From: Effrenium voratum
Taxonomy: Eukaryota; Sar; Dinophyceae; Suessiales; Symbiodiniaceae
NCBI GenBank assembly: GCA_963377175.1
Contig: CAUJNA010003298.1
Location: 88,501-152,500, forward strand
Length of the DNA stretch: 64,000 bases
Direction of reading: 5' to 3'
The translations under genes were made by a program, and so were the position numbers. The stretch's first letter is position 1. Every line of letters starts with the position of its first letter. Positions 22,556-32,924 of the stretch are shown here, one piece after another. The notes below the pieces were generated by a model that made no database searches, was not told where the DNA came from, and was given only the letters and a program-made list of their open reading frames with translations.

Positions 22556-22641
22556 GCGCCTCGTGAGCTCGACGTGCAGCGCCTGGGCCGCCGGGAGGCG
22601 GTACGGCGCTACGCGAAGGAAGCCCCGCTCTACGCGCCGCG
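22556..22641 (+). CDS. Exon, function unknown
   Basis: It begins after an AG|G acceptor (AATCCAG|GCG) and ends at CCGCG|GTGGGA. The frame encodes APRELDVQRLGRREAVRR and YAKEAPLYAPR with highly coding-like codons. It is strongly basic with a helix-like first half. It begins in phase 0 and ends in phase 2. The next coding island is 1.3 kb downstream and starts in phase 0, so at least one further exon is missing if they belong together. Confidence 0.6.
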
Positions 22642-23959
22642 GTGGGATGGATTTTTTCGGGGCGGTTTCTGGGTGGTGTGGGTGGCTCGTCGTTTCTTTT
22701 GTTTTTTTAGGGAAGCCCTCATGTTTGGTAGGTGTTAAAGGGAAACCGACAGGAAAACCACCAATTTTGCAGGTCCCCAAAAAATATGTGGGTTCTTGGT
22801 GGTTCTCCGTCAGCCATTAAGGTATTAGCTGTTTTTGGTGGGTTTGTTTTTGGTTGGTTTGTGGCTTTCTATTTAACCACAAGTAAAATTTGTAGCAGGA
22901 TCTGAGGACCTCCCAGGCTTTGTGTTTTCCCTAATGCCCTTTTTATTGGCAACGTATTCACGGCACGGAACCCTTGCAAGCAAAATTCGGGTTCTTCAAA
23001 TGGGCTTGTCTTTTTGGAGGGACCACCCAAAAGGGATTTTGGTGTAGCCTTTTGGTGTCCCGTTAACAAACAAGGGCATCCTCAAAAATAGGGTACCGGC
23101 CATGATAGTCATGCTGACCATCCGATGAATAGCTAGCCATCCAATGATATCTGCATGAGTGGTACATTGTGTCCGATGATTAAACAACACAAGATGTCCT
23201 TATTCAATATGATTGTACTTAGGGGCCCACTCGATTGCTATTCTTGGGACTTGTTTGAATGAACCGAGCATCTGTGATGGATAACTCCAGGATTGCTTTG
23301 AACAGATCTCCCAAAGCGGTCGAATCTAGCTTGATTGCTTGCACAGAACAACCCTACCGCGAGCAATCCGCATTTCATGTCAGCAAACAACTGGAATCCG
23401 AGGGTTGCTTCGAACCGAAGGCAAACCCATTTGGGTGTTTGTTTTTCGGGGTGGAGATCCCCAAAACTGGGTGGTTTTCCTTTCGGTTTTAATTGAAGCC
23501 ATGGGCACCCTCCAAAAAGATGCGCCCATTTGGGGAATTCCCCTGACCCGGGAATGCCGAAGCTTGCGGATTTTCAGAGGCCATCGGTGATGGAACGGTC
23601 GGGTGAACCAGGGGTGTTCTTTGGTCAACCGGTCAACCCAACAACCGTTTTCTTCCAGGTTGGCGGGATTTGGAGACGCCGGGCAACACAAGACCTTACT
23701 TCTCGCCTCATTCACGCTGGATTATATCCATGTGTGGAGGATACCTTTGCATGGGGTGTGAAAGGGAAGCCAACATGAGACCATCCATGTGTGTACGGGT
23801 TTAGCATACTTGACAACGTTTGGTTGGCTTACGCTGCAGATGCTGAGATTCTTCTTGTACAGGGTACATGGGATTCACCCCTCAACCGCCGAACCACCAG
23901 TTAGAGGAAAGCTCTGGTTTTGCCTTGTCCAACAATCGAAGTTGTGCTCGGCCCCCAAG
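22642..23959. other. Probable intron(s)
   Basis: Starts with the GGTGGCTCGT/T-run block and contains several GGTTTCC/AAAGGGAAACC motifs (22735-22760, 23440-23500, 23755-23775). No firm exon. Confidence 0.5.
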
Positions 23960-24073
23960 GTCTTCAGCTGCTGGATGCCCATGCACGCCGTGTGGTGCTC
24001 TGACGTGGTGGAGGATGCCGGCACCCAACTCGCTGAGCGACTTGGCCAGATTCGCCCAGGAGAAAATGTCGGG
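23960..24073 (+). CDS. Exon, function unknown (phase-0 chain, part 1)
   Basis: It lies between CCCAAG|GTC and GTCGGG|GTAGTT, exactly 38 codons and phase 0 at both ends. It encodes VFSCWMPMHAVWCSDVVED and AGTQLAERLGQIRPGENVG. Codon use is strongly coding-like. The 141-base intron that follows has a long CT tract before its acceptor. The next exon is again phase 0, so the reading frame continues without a break. I do not recognise the family. Confidence 0.65.
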
Positions 24074-24131
24074 GTAGTTTGGGGGTCCAGTGTGGATTTC
24101 TCTACAAATGCTGCTTTTTGGTGGGTTTCAG

Positions 24132-24132
24132 T

Positions 24133-24167
<35 letters not shown>

Positions 24168-24168
24168 A
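24132..24168. repeat. CT microsatellite within intron 24074-24214
   Basis: A nearly pure CT run that could serve as the polypyrimidine tract of the following acceptor. The full intron runs GT (24074) to AG (24214). Confidence 0.8.
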
Positions 24169-24214
24169 ATTTGTATCAAGATATAACATTGTTTCGCCTG
24201 AAATCTGTGACAAG

Positions 24215-24340
24215 GTCCCTGAGCAGATCCGAGCTCCTCACCAGGAGGTGTTGGTTTTCGCTCGGCGCTCCCAGCGCGTAGCGAGGATGTGCTTCCTCTC
24301 CGCGCCGCCGGAGCTAATCCAGGTGCCGCGTCAGGACGGG
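24215..24340 (+). CDS. Exon, function unknown (phase-0 chain, part 2)
   Basis: The acceptor GACAAG|GTC and the donor GACGGG|GTTTGG delimit exactly 42 codons in phase 0. The frame encodes VPEQIRAPHQEVLVFARRS, then QRVARMCFLSAPPELIQVP. The frame is open upstream to about 24181, so an alternative start just after the CT tract is possible. Joined to the previous exon the protein reads on smoothly (GENVG-VPEQIR). A family B repeat starts about 85 bases downstream. Confidence 0.65.
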
Positions 24341-24424
24341 GTTTGGTCGCCAGATGGCTTCGGAGTCGGTCTGAATCCAAGGGGAAGACAGAGGTCCCCC
24401 AGTGCCCTTTGACCGTTTCTTTTT

Positions 24425-24503
24425 TGGGGGAGGGTTCCCCTAACATAGACTACAGAGAAAAGTTGGTACCCTTATTCTAATTTCTCTACTGGAGGACCTA
24501 GCA
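24425..24503. repeat. Family B repeat, copy 1
   Basis: Shares GGGAGGGTTCCCCTA, ATAGACTACAG, CCCTTATTCTAA and CTCTACTGGAGGACCTAG with 48921-48990 and 58761-58832. About 70-79 bases long. No clear inverted ends. Confidence 0.8.
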
Positions 24504-24539
24504 GAGAAGTCGTGACCCGTCGGCTTGGTGGTATGGGAA

Positions 24540-24745
24540 ACCCTTAACCACCAAACCACCAATTGGAAGGAAGCTGAAAAATGGGTGGGTTGTTTTTGGT
24601 TTTCCTTGAAAGCCCCAAAGGCGGTGCGGTGGTTGGGATTTTGGTGGTTTGGATTTGAACCCTGGCTTTTGCAGAAGGTTTTTTGGGAGGACCCTGAACC
24701 ACCAAACCACCAATCCAAAACCACCAATTGGAAGGAAGCTGAACA
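24540..24745. repeat. Direct repeat pair around a GGTGGTTTGG unit
   Basis: ACCACCAAACCACCAAT plus TTGGAAGGAAGCTGAA occurs at 24548-24580 and again at 24699-24745. Between them lies GGTTTGGATTTGAACC, whose relatives occur at 14440. The arrangement suggests a terminal duplication or target duplication around an inserted unit. Confidence 0.6.
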
Positions 24746-25213
24746 AATGGGTAACTCCAAACAAAGACACACCCATGTGTGAGGGACCTGGGAGCTTGAA
24801 AGTTTTCAGGACACCTGTCCAAAGTAGCACGAAGGTCCCCCAGGGTGGCTCGTTTTGTTTGGAGTTGGTAGCCCTTTTTTGTACTTTTCTTTGGGTAATC
24901 CAACAGGAAAACCATAACATTTTCGGTTCGTACATCTTTGGGGGTAGGCCAACAGAAACCAACAGGAAACCACCACAATTTTGGGGGGTCCCCTGAAAGA
25001 TACTTTTTCGGGTTCCCGGAGCCCTGGCGACATGTTCAAGCAAACCAGCTGGAGGATTCCCTTGTGAATATCGGGGGATTGGCCTGGAAACCGGCCACTC
25101 AGGGGACGCTGATTTTGGTCACTGTTTGGAGGTGGCTTCCGCAGGGAATACGCCAGCTCCATTTATAACCTGAATGCATGTTTGGGAGTTTCTGGCGAAT
25201 CACTTGGGAACAG

Positions 25214-25303
25214 TTGCATTAGTCCTTGAACGTGGGAAGGGGGGGGGTTCTGACAATTGCCATAGTCCTTGAACGTGGGGGGGGGGGGTTCTGACAAATG
25301 CCA
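25214..25303. repeat. Two-copy tandem repeat of about 42 bases
   Basis: The unit TAGTCCTTGAACGTGGG-(G run)-TTCTGACAA-TGCCA occurs twice in a row, differing mainly in the length of the G run. Confidence 0.85.
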
Positions 25304-25404
25304 CCAAAGAGCAAGTTTGCAATATGGGGGTTGGTCCAAAGCTCCTTTTCATGGGATGACCAATGGCGAAAATCACTTGACAAAAGTGTATTTGCCACGA
25401 CAAG

Positions 25405-25490
25405 TTACCCATGGTCATTTGGGTTCCCTAAATGGAATCTTGGTCAATCCCCAGGGGCCAGCGATATTTGATCAACCCCCATTTGTCAGT
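25405..25490. repeat. Family D element, inverse orientation
   Basis: CCCATGGTCATTTGGG at the left and TATTTGATCAACCCCC at the right match, reversed, the element at 17935-18033. The exon at 25528 begins about 40 bases further on. Confidence 0.6.
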
Positions 25491-25527
25491 TTTTGTCCAC
25501 CGGGCACGGACTGATGCAGATGTCGAG

Positions 25528-25617
25528 GAGGTGCACCGTGCCGCCACGGCGCAGATGCTGGCGACCCAGGAGCGGCTCGGGGCTCGGATCGAAGTGGCGG
25601 CTCACATGAAGATGGGG
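25528..25617 (+). CDS. Exon, function unknown (phase-0 chain, part 3)
   Basis: It is delimited by GTCGAG|GAG and ATGGGG|GTT, exactly 30 codons, phase 0 at both ends like the two exons at 24 kb. It encodes EVHRAATAQMLATQERLG and ARIEVAAHMKMG, predicted helical. The frame is open upstream to 25432, so an earlier acceptor (after GATGCAG, 25519) is possible. It probably belongs to the same gene as the exons at 23960 and 24215, but an unseen exon could lie between. Confidence 0.55.
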
Positions 25618-28600
25618 GTTCAAAGTGGCGAGCCAACCTTACGACCACCTCCAGGCAGTTCCCAGGTTTACAGGTTCATTTCAAGCGCTTAGATCATGAG
25701 TCGCGTAGAACATGAGTCATGTAGCACATAGGCTGAAATGAAGACAGAATTCGGACTCATGCTAGATCTTGAAGACATGAATTGGAAATCATCGAGTCGC
25801 GTTCGCTTTCCGCGAGGAGGTGTTTCCCAAGACGCTGAGTCGCTGGGACTTCCTGGCATCAGGCGGGGCGCCATAGGGGAACCCCTCACAAGGGGAGCTT
25901 GCACCTGCAGTCCTGTCTAGATTGAGTGTACCCCAACCCCCATTCAAATTGTTGCCCCAAGGTAGGTGACCTTCTGCCTAATTTATCAGTCTCGATCGAT
26001 TCCACTATCCAACTCCTATTTAAGGTCGTGGAACTACAACATGTGCAGAACCTGGATTTCTTCGACCCAGAGAAAAGCAGTTGCCTTGGACGGATTGATC
26101 GCTCACTTGTAACCCAGAAAGCCGAGGGCCCGGGAAGGGGAGTCAAGGACACCACCAGCCGATGCCCATGGGGCCTGTGCCTGCGAGACGAGTTCCAGGG
26201 TTTACCTGGAACTCGTCACTCAATGAAACTGTTCGGGAGTCGGGAAATGTCGCAGGTGTCAAGTCTTCATGGTTTTGGGTGAAGACTCCAGATGGGTTCC
26301 AGCTGCGAGCAAGGGAACCATCATGATTCCATCTCGGAGGTCCAGTTCGTGTCAACATATCCGCACCAGCCACATTTCCAATCACAAGAATGAGCTGCTT
26401 AAGGATCCAGCTGCAACCAGACAACTGCCATTTGCTTAAGAATACTTGTTATTTTCCCCTGCTGGTTTTAAAAGGAATTTATCACTACTGGACATTTTTG
26501 TTTTTCCAGGGGTCTTAACCAATTGGAAGACAAGCAATTAGAACCAACAGTTTCCCACGAGAGGTTTGTTCAACATGATTCGGGAGTCAATTGCATCAAG
26601 TGAGCTAGGGGACAAACACTCAACTTCGCCACATCCCTTTGTTTGGTCCTCCATAGCGGGGGCCATCCCTGGATTCGCCTGGGAAAAGGCCCTAGCAAGG
26701 CCTGGCAAGTGTTTTGTTGAGAACCCCGCCGCCTCCCCATAGGCCCTTTGGAACAAACAACAACGAGCAGGTCGCAGGACACCTGTTTTTGCTCTTCTGT
26801 CAAGACATCCATTGGCTATTGGGTATTTCGAGTTAATGGTGAGGATTCGGTGAGGATGTCACTTTAGTTGACGCGGGCATTGGCATGGTCCTGTTGCACT
26901 TTGCGTTGGCGCTGGATATGAAAATGCATGCACTTGGCTGAGACTGTCTAGTGTTACTCCGCAGTTGAAAGCCCCGGAGGGTACCCAAGTTAAGGCAACA
27001 CGCGTTTGATTCCTGAGACAGACCATGCAGGCGTCGTTTGACTCAAGTGGCCGTGCTTGTGTGGGCGCGGTGCAGATGAGCTTGCATTCGCAAGACTTTT
27101 CGAAGCACATTCTTGGCCAAATCCTGATTTCGACAAGTCGAGCCTGTGGAACTGAAATGCAACGAGGGTCAGGTTCTATTGTTCGGTTGCCACCAAAGGG
27201 AATTGAAGCTGTGGAGAGCGATTGGCCCCTTTTCCTGTTACGTGCCTACATAACAAGGCCTCCGTCTCACACCTCCGCAGGATTTTTTCATCTGCAGGTT
27301 TGGTTTGGCGATGTCAGGCCCTCGGGCATCCAGGTAGACTTAACCCCAGTTCATTTTCTCAAAAGGTATTGGACCCCTGTGGTTTTGCCATTTGCTTTGC
27401 ATGGCACGGTCATGGTGAAAACCTCCTTGTAAATGCAAGATGGAACCCTGACCTGGCGCGTTCCCACGCGAACGAAGCCAGGCTTCGCGCTTGGCGTGCT
27501 CCTCGGCGCGCTGTTGAGGTTCGGTCGAACAACTCTGCAGAACATGAAGCCCCTAGAGACCGCCATTTGTAGAGACCGCCATTTGCAGAGCACCCATGTT
27601 GACGTGTGGAAAAGCATCCAGCTGATTCCAGATGGCCAATTTCGGATTGAGGACATGAGGCGCCGTCCCACAAAACCATTCAAGGAAAGCACCTATTGGG
27701 ACCTTGGCTCACGGGCGAATAGTCGACGGTGCGAACAGGGTACTTTCTGAGCCTCAACAAACGCTCATGTTAATTTGCACTACTGTCAGTTGAGGGGAGA
27801 GTTCCCAAAATGACCCCATTCTGAAATTCGGGGACTATAATAAATGCAGCCTCGAAACGAGCCCGTCCTCAAAGGGCCCCGGTTGACCACAAATTGATTA
27901 ATGAGCGGATTCTAACGCGATTTCTCCAAGAAAACAGAAACGTGTCAGTTTTTCCGGCTATAGGGTAAGCTTGTTTTTGATGTCGCGGAAATATCAGTGG
28001 CCCTGGCAATTTAGCCGGCGAGGCCAACTCCACTGCCTGGTCGTGACAGTTTTCAACAGCTGTTGGGTGGCGTGCGGAAAATCCAGGGAGGGTAAATGAG
28101 GAACCGACACGCCTGAATGGTTCGAAGCCTTCCAACAAAAGGTCCCACTTACGATTTGGGCATCTCATGAACTCATGACCTTTGCCACTATATCTGGGGT
28201 GCGCTCCCATTGTAGCTGGCCCAAGGGGTCTCTTTCGGGACTCACGGCATCGCAGCAAGTTAGCCGCACTTTCAATTTGGGCAAAAGCGCCAGTGCGTGC
28301 GCGAGCAGCAAATGGACTGGAACTGGAACATGAAAATCATGTGATTATGGGTTTTGCTGGAAACCCGGTAGTGCTGTAGTAATTCTTCTTCCAAAGCTTG
28401 GTGGTGCTGGCCTTTTCCTCATGTGGAGGCAAGCCACAGAATGCCTGTGTTTTTTGAGGGTGCCCTTTTCATTTTGGGTCACAGGGAAAGCAGAAGGACA
28501 CCACCAGATTCAGGATCTCACCTATTCTGTGACACCCCCGTTTGATTTCTCTTTGGTGAATTGTTCTCAACTTTCCCAGGTGAGGAGGGCCTCTTCCACA

Positions 28601-29436
28601 GCCAGCTCTACATCACAGCAGCTGGGACTGAGCGCTTGAAGATCACTGGGTCAAGTTGCCTAAGCGTCAACACGGGCTAAGACCATTTTCTGCACCAAAC
28701 ACAGAAACCTGTATGAATTCATTCCTAGTTCCAGACCAACTGGTTTTGGCGCACACCCAGCTTCCTCTTTGGGAGTGGGTTGATCTTAATATTTGAAGGT
28801 GAGACACAGAGTCTCATGTTTCTGCGACCTGACTGGATTGAACTCGATACTCAAACTCCAAATAAGCCAACACAGCATTCCCCCAAGCCCAAAGACACCA
28901 CGCCAAACACGGTCGGCGACAACACAAATAAACACATTTGAAGGTCCAGGGGTGTGCGGTTGAAAAGTTCAAATGGAGCCGTGCTTGGCATTTACAAAGG
29001 AGGTTTGATCCAACTCAAACAATGAAGAAACGAGATCCCTTCAAAGCACAAGTAGGCTTAGATGTGTGCACATGTTTGCAATTCATACATGCATGTGCGA
29101 TGTCATTCATGTTGTCAGCAGGTTGGCAGTTCATTTCTTGTAGACTTGTCCATTGTTATATGCATTGAGTTATTCATACAAACATGGATAATTTACATAA
29201 TATGTGCCTACGCCATACAAGCATACCAACATGTATGCGTACACACCTTTGCCCATGTACAATTATACCTATACATGTCATTTCCTTACGTGACATCAGA
29301 TTACATCACAAATCACATCACATCACGTCACAGTGCAAGGCGCTGCGCTGCACTGCGCTGCACGTTGCATTGCATTGCATCACATTCAGATAGCATAGTA
29401 TAAAATTCAACACACACGCATATTGCAAAAGGGGCC
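25618..29436. other. Long intron-like stretch
   Basis: Weak + segments: 25926-26280 (open, contains FFDPEKSSCLGRIDRS), 27010-27150 (contains FDSSGRACVGAVQMSLHS), 27482-27518 (AG|G to GT, FALGVLLGALLR) and 28255-28330 (contains AKAPVRARAANGLELEHE). None has strong support. A perfect hairpin sits at 26187-26217. From 29060 the sequence becomes CATA/ACAT-rich, with short GCGCTGCACTGC repeats at 29335-29375. Confidence 0.45.
26187..26217. repeat. Perfect hairpin, 13-base arms, 5-base loop
   Basis: GACGAGTTCCAGG, loop GTTTA, then CCTGGAACTCGTC. The arms pair without mismatch. It has no T run after it, and its context is eukaryotic, so a bacterial-type terminator is not the reading. Purpose unknown. 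Confidence 0.8.
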
Positions 29437-29936
29437 GAGCAACCAACCAACCAACGAACCAAAATAAGCAACCAACCAACCTACCAAAAACCACCAACCA
29501 AAATCAACCAACCAAAACCAACCAACCAAAAACCAACCAACCAAAACCAACCAACCAAACACCAACCAACCAAAACCAACCAACCAAACACCAACCAACC
29601 AAAACCAACCAACCAAACACCAACCAACCAAAAACCGACCAACCAAAAACCAACCAACCAACCAAAAAACCAACCAAACCAAACCAAACCAAAACAAACT
29701 AAAACAAACCAAAACCAAACCAAACCCAACCCCAACCCAACCCAACCCAACCCAACCCAACCAACAAACCAACCAACCAACCCACCCACCCACCCACCCA
29801 TCCACCCACCCACCCACCCACCCACCCACCCACCAACCGACCCACCAACCGACCCGACCGGACCGGACCTGACCTGACCCACCGACCCAACCCAACCAAA
29901 CCAAACCAAACCCACCCAGCAACCAACCAAACTACA
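29437..29936. repeat. CCAA/CCCAA/CCCA simple-sequence array
   Basis: Half a kilobase of C- and A-only sequence changes in register. ACCAACCAACCAAA comes first (29440-29700), then CCCAA (29720-29760), then CCCA (29780-29830) and back to CCAA. The long open frames rich in Trp, Gly, Val and Leu on the opposite strand are a by-product of the repeat and not a gene. Confidence 0.9.
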
Positions 29937-30825
29937 GACAGGCAGGAAGGTTTGCAGGCAGCCGGACAGCCAAAAAGACAGATATTGTACATTGATGTCA
30001 TTCACGTGTACATTCGCCTATTTTGTGCTCACATCGTCAGGTTTTGGAACTGCGGGCATTTGCAGATGTGCTGGTCCTTCTTTCATGAATTCATAGGTCA
30101 TGACATCTCGTCACCCTCCCTCCAACAATCATGGAAGCTGACAATAGGGTTTTGGAATCCTACCTTTTCTTTTGCGGAAGCCAACTGTCCACTTGCGTGA
30201 TTGCTGGCGAACGGGCACATTTCTTTCTGTTTGATTTCCCTTTTCCAATCAGAGGCCCGTCGCGGCGGGCCTCCGTGTGATCCCCCGGCCCCGCTGCTGC
30301 ACACTCTGGGCTGCCTCTTGGAGTGAAGGAGTTGAGGCCCGAAGAATCGAAGAAATGTGTGACAAACAGGGGGTTGCTTCTGTTTTTCACGTTTGGCTTG
30401 TTTCCACCCTTTTTTGTTCTGGCTCATCAGGGGTTTCAAGCAGATGGCGCTCTGCCCTTTATGTCCGCAAGGTGACTACACGGAATACCCACACCCACAT
30501 GCCCGTCCGGGTTGGTTGGTTTTTGCCAATCCTGAGTGGATTTGTCTTTTGGCTTGCCAAAAACCAGCCTGTGAAAGCCATTTGGGTCACATTGAAGATG
30601 GGGGGAGGACTCTCCCTAAGTTTCGGAGAAACACCGAGTCTTGAATTCAAGCAAATTCAATTTCTGAAGGTGGGGGGAGACATCACTGAAACTTTCAAAC
30701 AAATTCTGAATTCCCAAGGCTTCAGTTGATTCGCTGGCAGCTGCAGCGTTTTGCTCTCGTGTTGAATCCTTTTTTGGGGGTCCTTGGAGGAGCTTGTTGT
30801 GTTTTGTTTGTATCCAGAAAGCAAA

Positions 30826-30912
30826 ACTTGCTCTGAGACCTTGCTCAGAGAGCCTTGCTCAGAGAACTTGCTCAGAGAGACTCAGAGAACTCGCTTAGAG
30901 AACTTGCTGTCT
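30826..30912. repeat. TTGCTCAGAGA tandem repeat
   Basis: About six imperfect copies of a 13-15-base unit (CTTGCTCAGAGAAC) head to tail. Confidence 0.85.
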
Positions 30913-31364
30913 ATTTAGGCTTTGTTTTCTAAGGCGGCGGGGTGGGACTGCTCGGGCTCTGCGTAGATCTGTGTGGTCGAGGCTCAGAAAGTCAAGGTGT
31001 GTGCAACTTGCCCATGGGCACACTATCAAACAGCAAAACAACCATCCGGGACCCCACTTCTCAAAATATCCACACCAGTCTATTACAATATGATGTAAAT
31101 CCCTCGTTCAAAAGAAGCCATTTGCTTTGGAAAACCAGATTCTCGAAATCGACCCCGGAAAGAAAAAGGATGACTGGCCCGAAGGCCTGAAAACATTGTT
31201 TCCCCCTGGAGATTAATTCTCCATGAATTTCCTGGTAGTTCTCGTCTTTAACTTGCTTTTCCTAAATATCGATGCTTTTTTCGTGAGGTTGCCTAAAACG
31301 ACTAAAACTTCTATATGTTCGTGAGATTGCAGCATTGGTCCCTTTTTACGTTTTCCCGCCCGGA

Positions 31365-31440
31365 ATTACCCGCAAAACGCCCGCAAAAAGCCCGCAAACG
31401 CCCGCAAAACCCTGCAAAACCGCGCAAACGCCCGCAAATC
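31365..31440. repeat. CCCGCAAA tandem repeat
   Basis: Imperfect copies of CCCGCAAAACG/CCCGCAAAAAG arranged head to tail. Confidence 0.85.
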
Positions 31441-31621
31441 AGAAAAAGACGTTTTTGGGTTCGGGGATCGCCCAAAACTCCTAGAAACCATTCAGAACGT
31501 CCAACACACCCAAGACTACCAGGAAACCAAAACGCCTAGGAAAAGGCCGGAGAATGAATCTTCAGGCCGGACAAATCTTTCAGCGAAGCCGCCAGAACAC
31601 GCCCTGCAAGCCACTTACACT

Positions 31622-31790
31622 CTGCTCAAGTCTCTCTGCACAGGTTGCTCTGCGGACGTTGCTCTGCGCAACTTGCCTTTGCTCTGCACAAGTTGCTCTG
31701 TGCAAGCTGCTCTGCTGCGCAGGTTGCTCTTTGCAAGTTGCTCTGCGCAAGTCGCTCTGTGCAATGTTGCTCTGTGCGAGTTTCACTGCG
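31622..31790. repeat. TTGCTCTGCGCAAG tandem repeat
   Basis: About ten imperfect copies of a 13-17-base unit combining TTGCTCTG and GCGCAAG. It shares the TTGCTC core with the array at 30.8 kb. The reading frames across it, rich in Cys, Ala and Leu, are repeat-encoded and I do not call them genes. A duplicated GGAGCGTACTT block follows at 31870-31935. Confidence 0.85.
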
Positions 31791-32661
31791 CACTATCTGC
31801 CAGCGCGGCTTGCTCAGCGCACTACGCTCCTATCGTACTCAGATTTTGAAGCTGGAGCTGCAGGAGCGTACTTCGCGTAATGCGTTTGCTGTGAAAAGCT
31901 GCAATGGTCGAGCTCGAGCTGCGGAGCGTACTTTGCGCGCTACTTTCGTACTGAACGCTGCAAAGCCTGCCCAAAGGGGGAATCGAACACGGGAGCCGCC
32001 GACCCTTCCAAGAACCCATCTAAGCATCAAGAAGTAGCAAAAGCACTCAGTTTTGCACATCGACCACGCTGATCCCCACAAAGGGCCGCGGATTTTTTTA
32101 AAAGTCGGTTTGTTTGTTGGAAGAAGTTTTGTCCATTTCCCCCCCCCCCCCCCCGCGGATCCAATGTTGGCTTGCCGTTTGGTTCCCCTTTAAGCACACC
32201 AAAAAGTCGTACCGTCAAAAAGTATATATGTTCTTGATTCGCGATGGGAACCGCAAGGCGGATATGTGCGCAAATCGCCGAGAATGAGCAACCCCTGAAC
32301 CCATAGCAGTCCTTGTTGGCCCCTTCTGGAGTCTCCTTGCATATCTTCATGTTCACTAAATAACCAGCATTTGAACAGACTGGCTGAAAACCGTAGGATG
32401 AATACAGGCCTAAAGCAACCCTGGTTTTTCAAACTTGTTCTAAGCACGGGGCAAAGGGAGGTTGGAATCTCTGGAGCCGCAGGGCAAAAAGGGTATATCT
32501 CGCCCGAAAACTGCGGCCTACACCTCCCATGTTGGATCTTGTCTGCATGAACTTATTTTACGTCTTGAGGTGTCTCTCTGACTATGTACCAGGATCGCGT
32601 ATGTTGGCTTGTACATACGGGGCAACAGCTGAGGCTGAGTTGTTGGTTTTGTGCGTCCAAG

Positions 32662-32772
32662 GCTACCGCGAGCGGATGCTTTCGGACTCGGACCTTACGG
32701 CGGTGAACGTGTGTCGCGGCGTGGGCCTGTTCCACGTGCATTCGCGGCAGGCGGGGCCCAAGAGTTCCCTGG
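32662..32772 (+). CDS. Exon, function unknown
   Basis: An AG|G acceptor (CCAAG|GC) opens a frame encoding GYRERMLSDSDLTAVNV, then CRGVGLFHVHSRQAGPK, with coding-like codons throughout. A GT donor lies at 32773 (CCCTGG|GTTCAC), only four bases before the left end of a family E repeat. A GC donor at 32752 (CGGCAG|GCGGGG) is an alternative. The frame upstream is also open (contains MLACTYGATAEAELL), so a longer exon is possible. No domain is recognised. Confidence 0.6.
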
Positions 32773-32775
32773 GTT

Positions 32776-32924
32776 CACATGAGCCACGTGCTCAAAACCC
32801 GGGTAGATGAAGGTTAGCAAGGGACGATCCCAACCATAAATAGCTGCGGATATCCGCCTTCTTAATCCTGTACATGGTTCTGGGTAGGCCATTTTAGTAC
32901 CAGGTTTTGATTGCGACTCACATG
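32776..32924. repeat. Family E inverted-repeat element, copy 1
   Basis: The left end CACATGAGCCACGTGCTCAAAACC and the right end GGTTTTGATTGCGACTCACATG are inverted repeats. The interior is shared with 12411-12530 and 22288-22418. The element starts immediately after the exon at 32662-32772. Its ends resemble those of family A (both carry TCAAAACC with a CAT-rich outer part). Confidence 0.85.

Larger units (their letters stand above)
24341..25527. other. Probable intron packed with repeats
   Basis: Holds, in order, a family B element, a direct repeat of an ACCACCAAACCACCAAT block, T-run/GGTTTCC-type repeats (24840-25000), a 41-base tandem duplication and a family D element. No exon is visible. 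Confidence 0.55.
29937..32661. other. Intron-like stretch with short tandem arrays
   Basis: One GC-rich island at 30250-30325 follows an AG (CAATCAG) and could encode GGPPCDPPAPLLHTLGCLLE on +. The opposite strand is equally open, so it is not called. Three short tandem arrays are listed separately. A C run lies at 32140-32154. Confidence 0.45.

Noticed and set aside
26187..26217. Hairpin as a transcription terminator
   Set aside because: No T run follows, and the setting is eukaryotic.
29407..30005. Long minus-strand frames rich in Trp, Gly, Val and Leu
   Set aside because: They are the translation of the CCAA/CCCA simple repeat; all frames of such a repeat stay open.
31960..32060. A tRNA B-box-like GTTCGATTCC on the minus strand
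   Set aside because: The bases around it do not form a T-stem and no acceptor stem or A-box at normal spacing is present.
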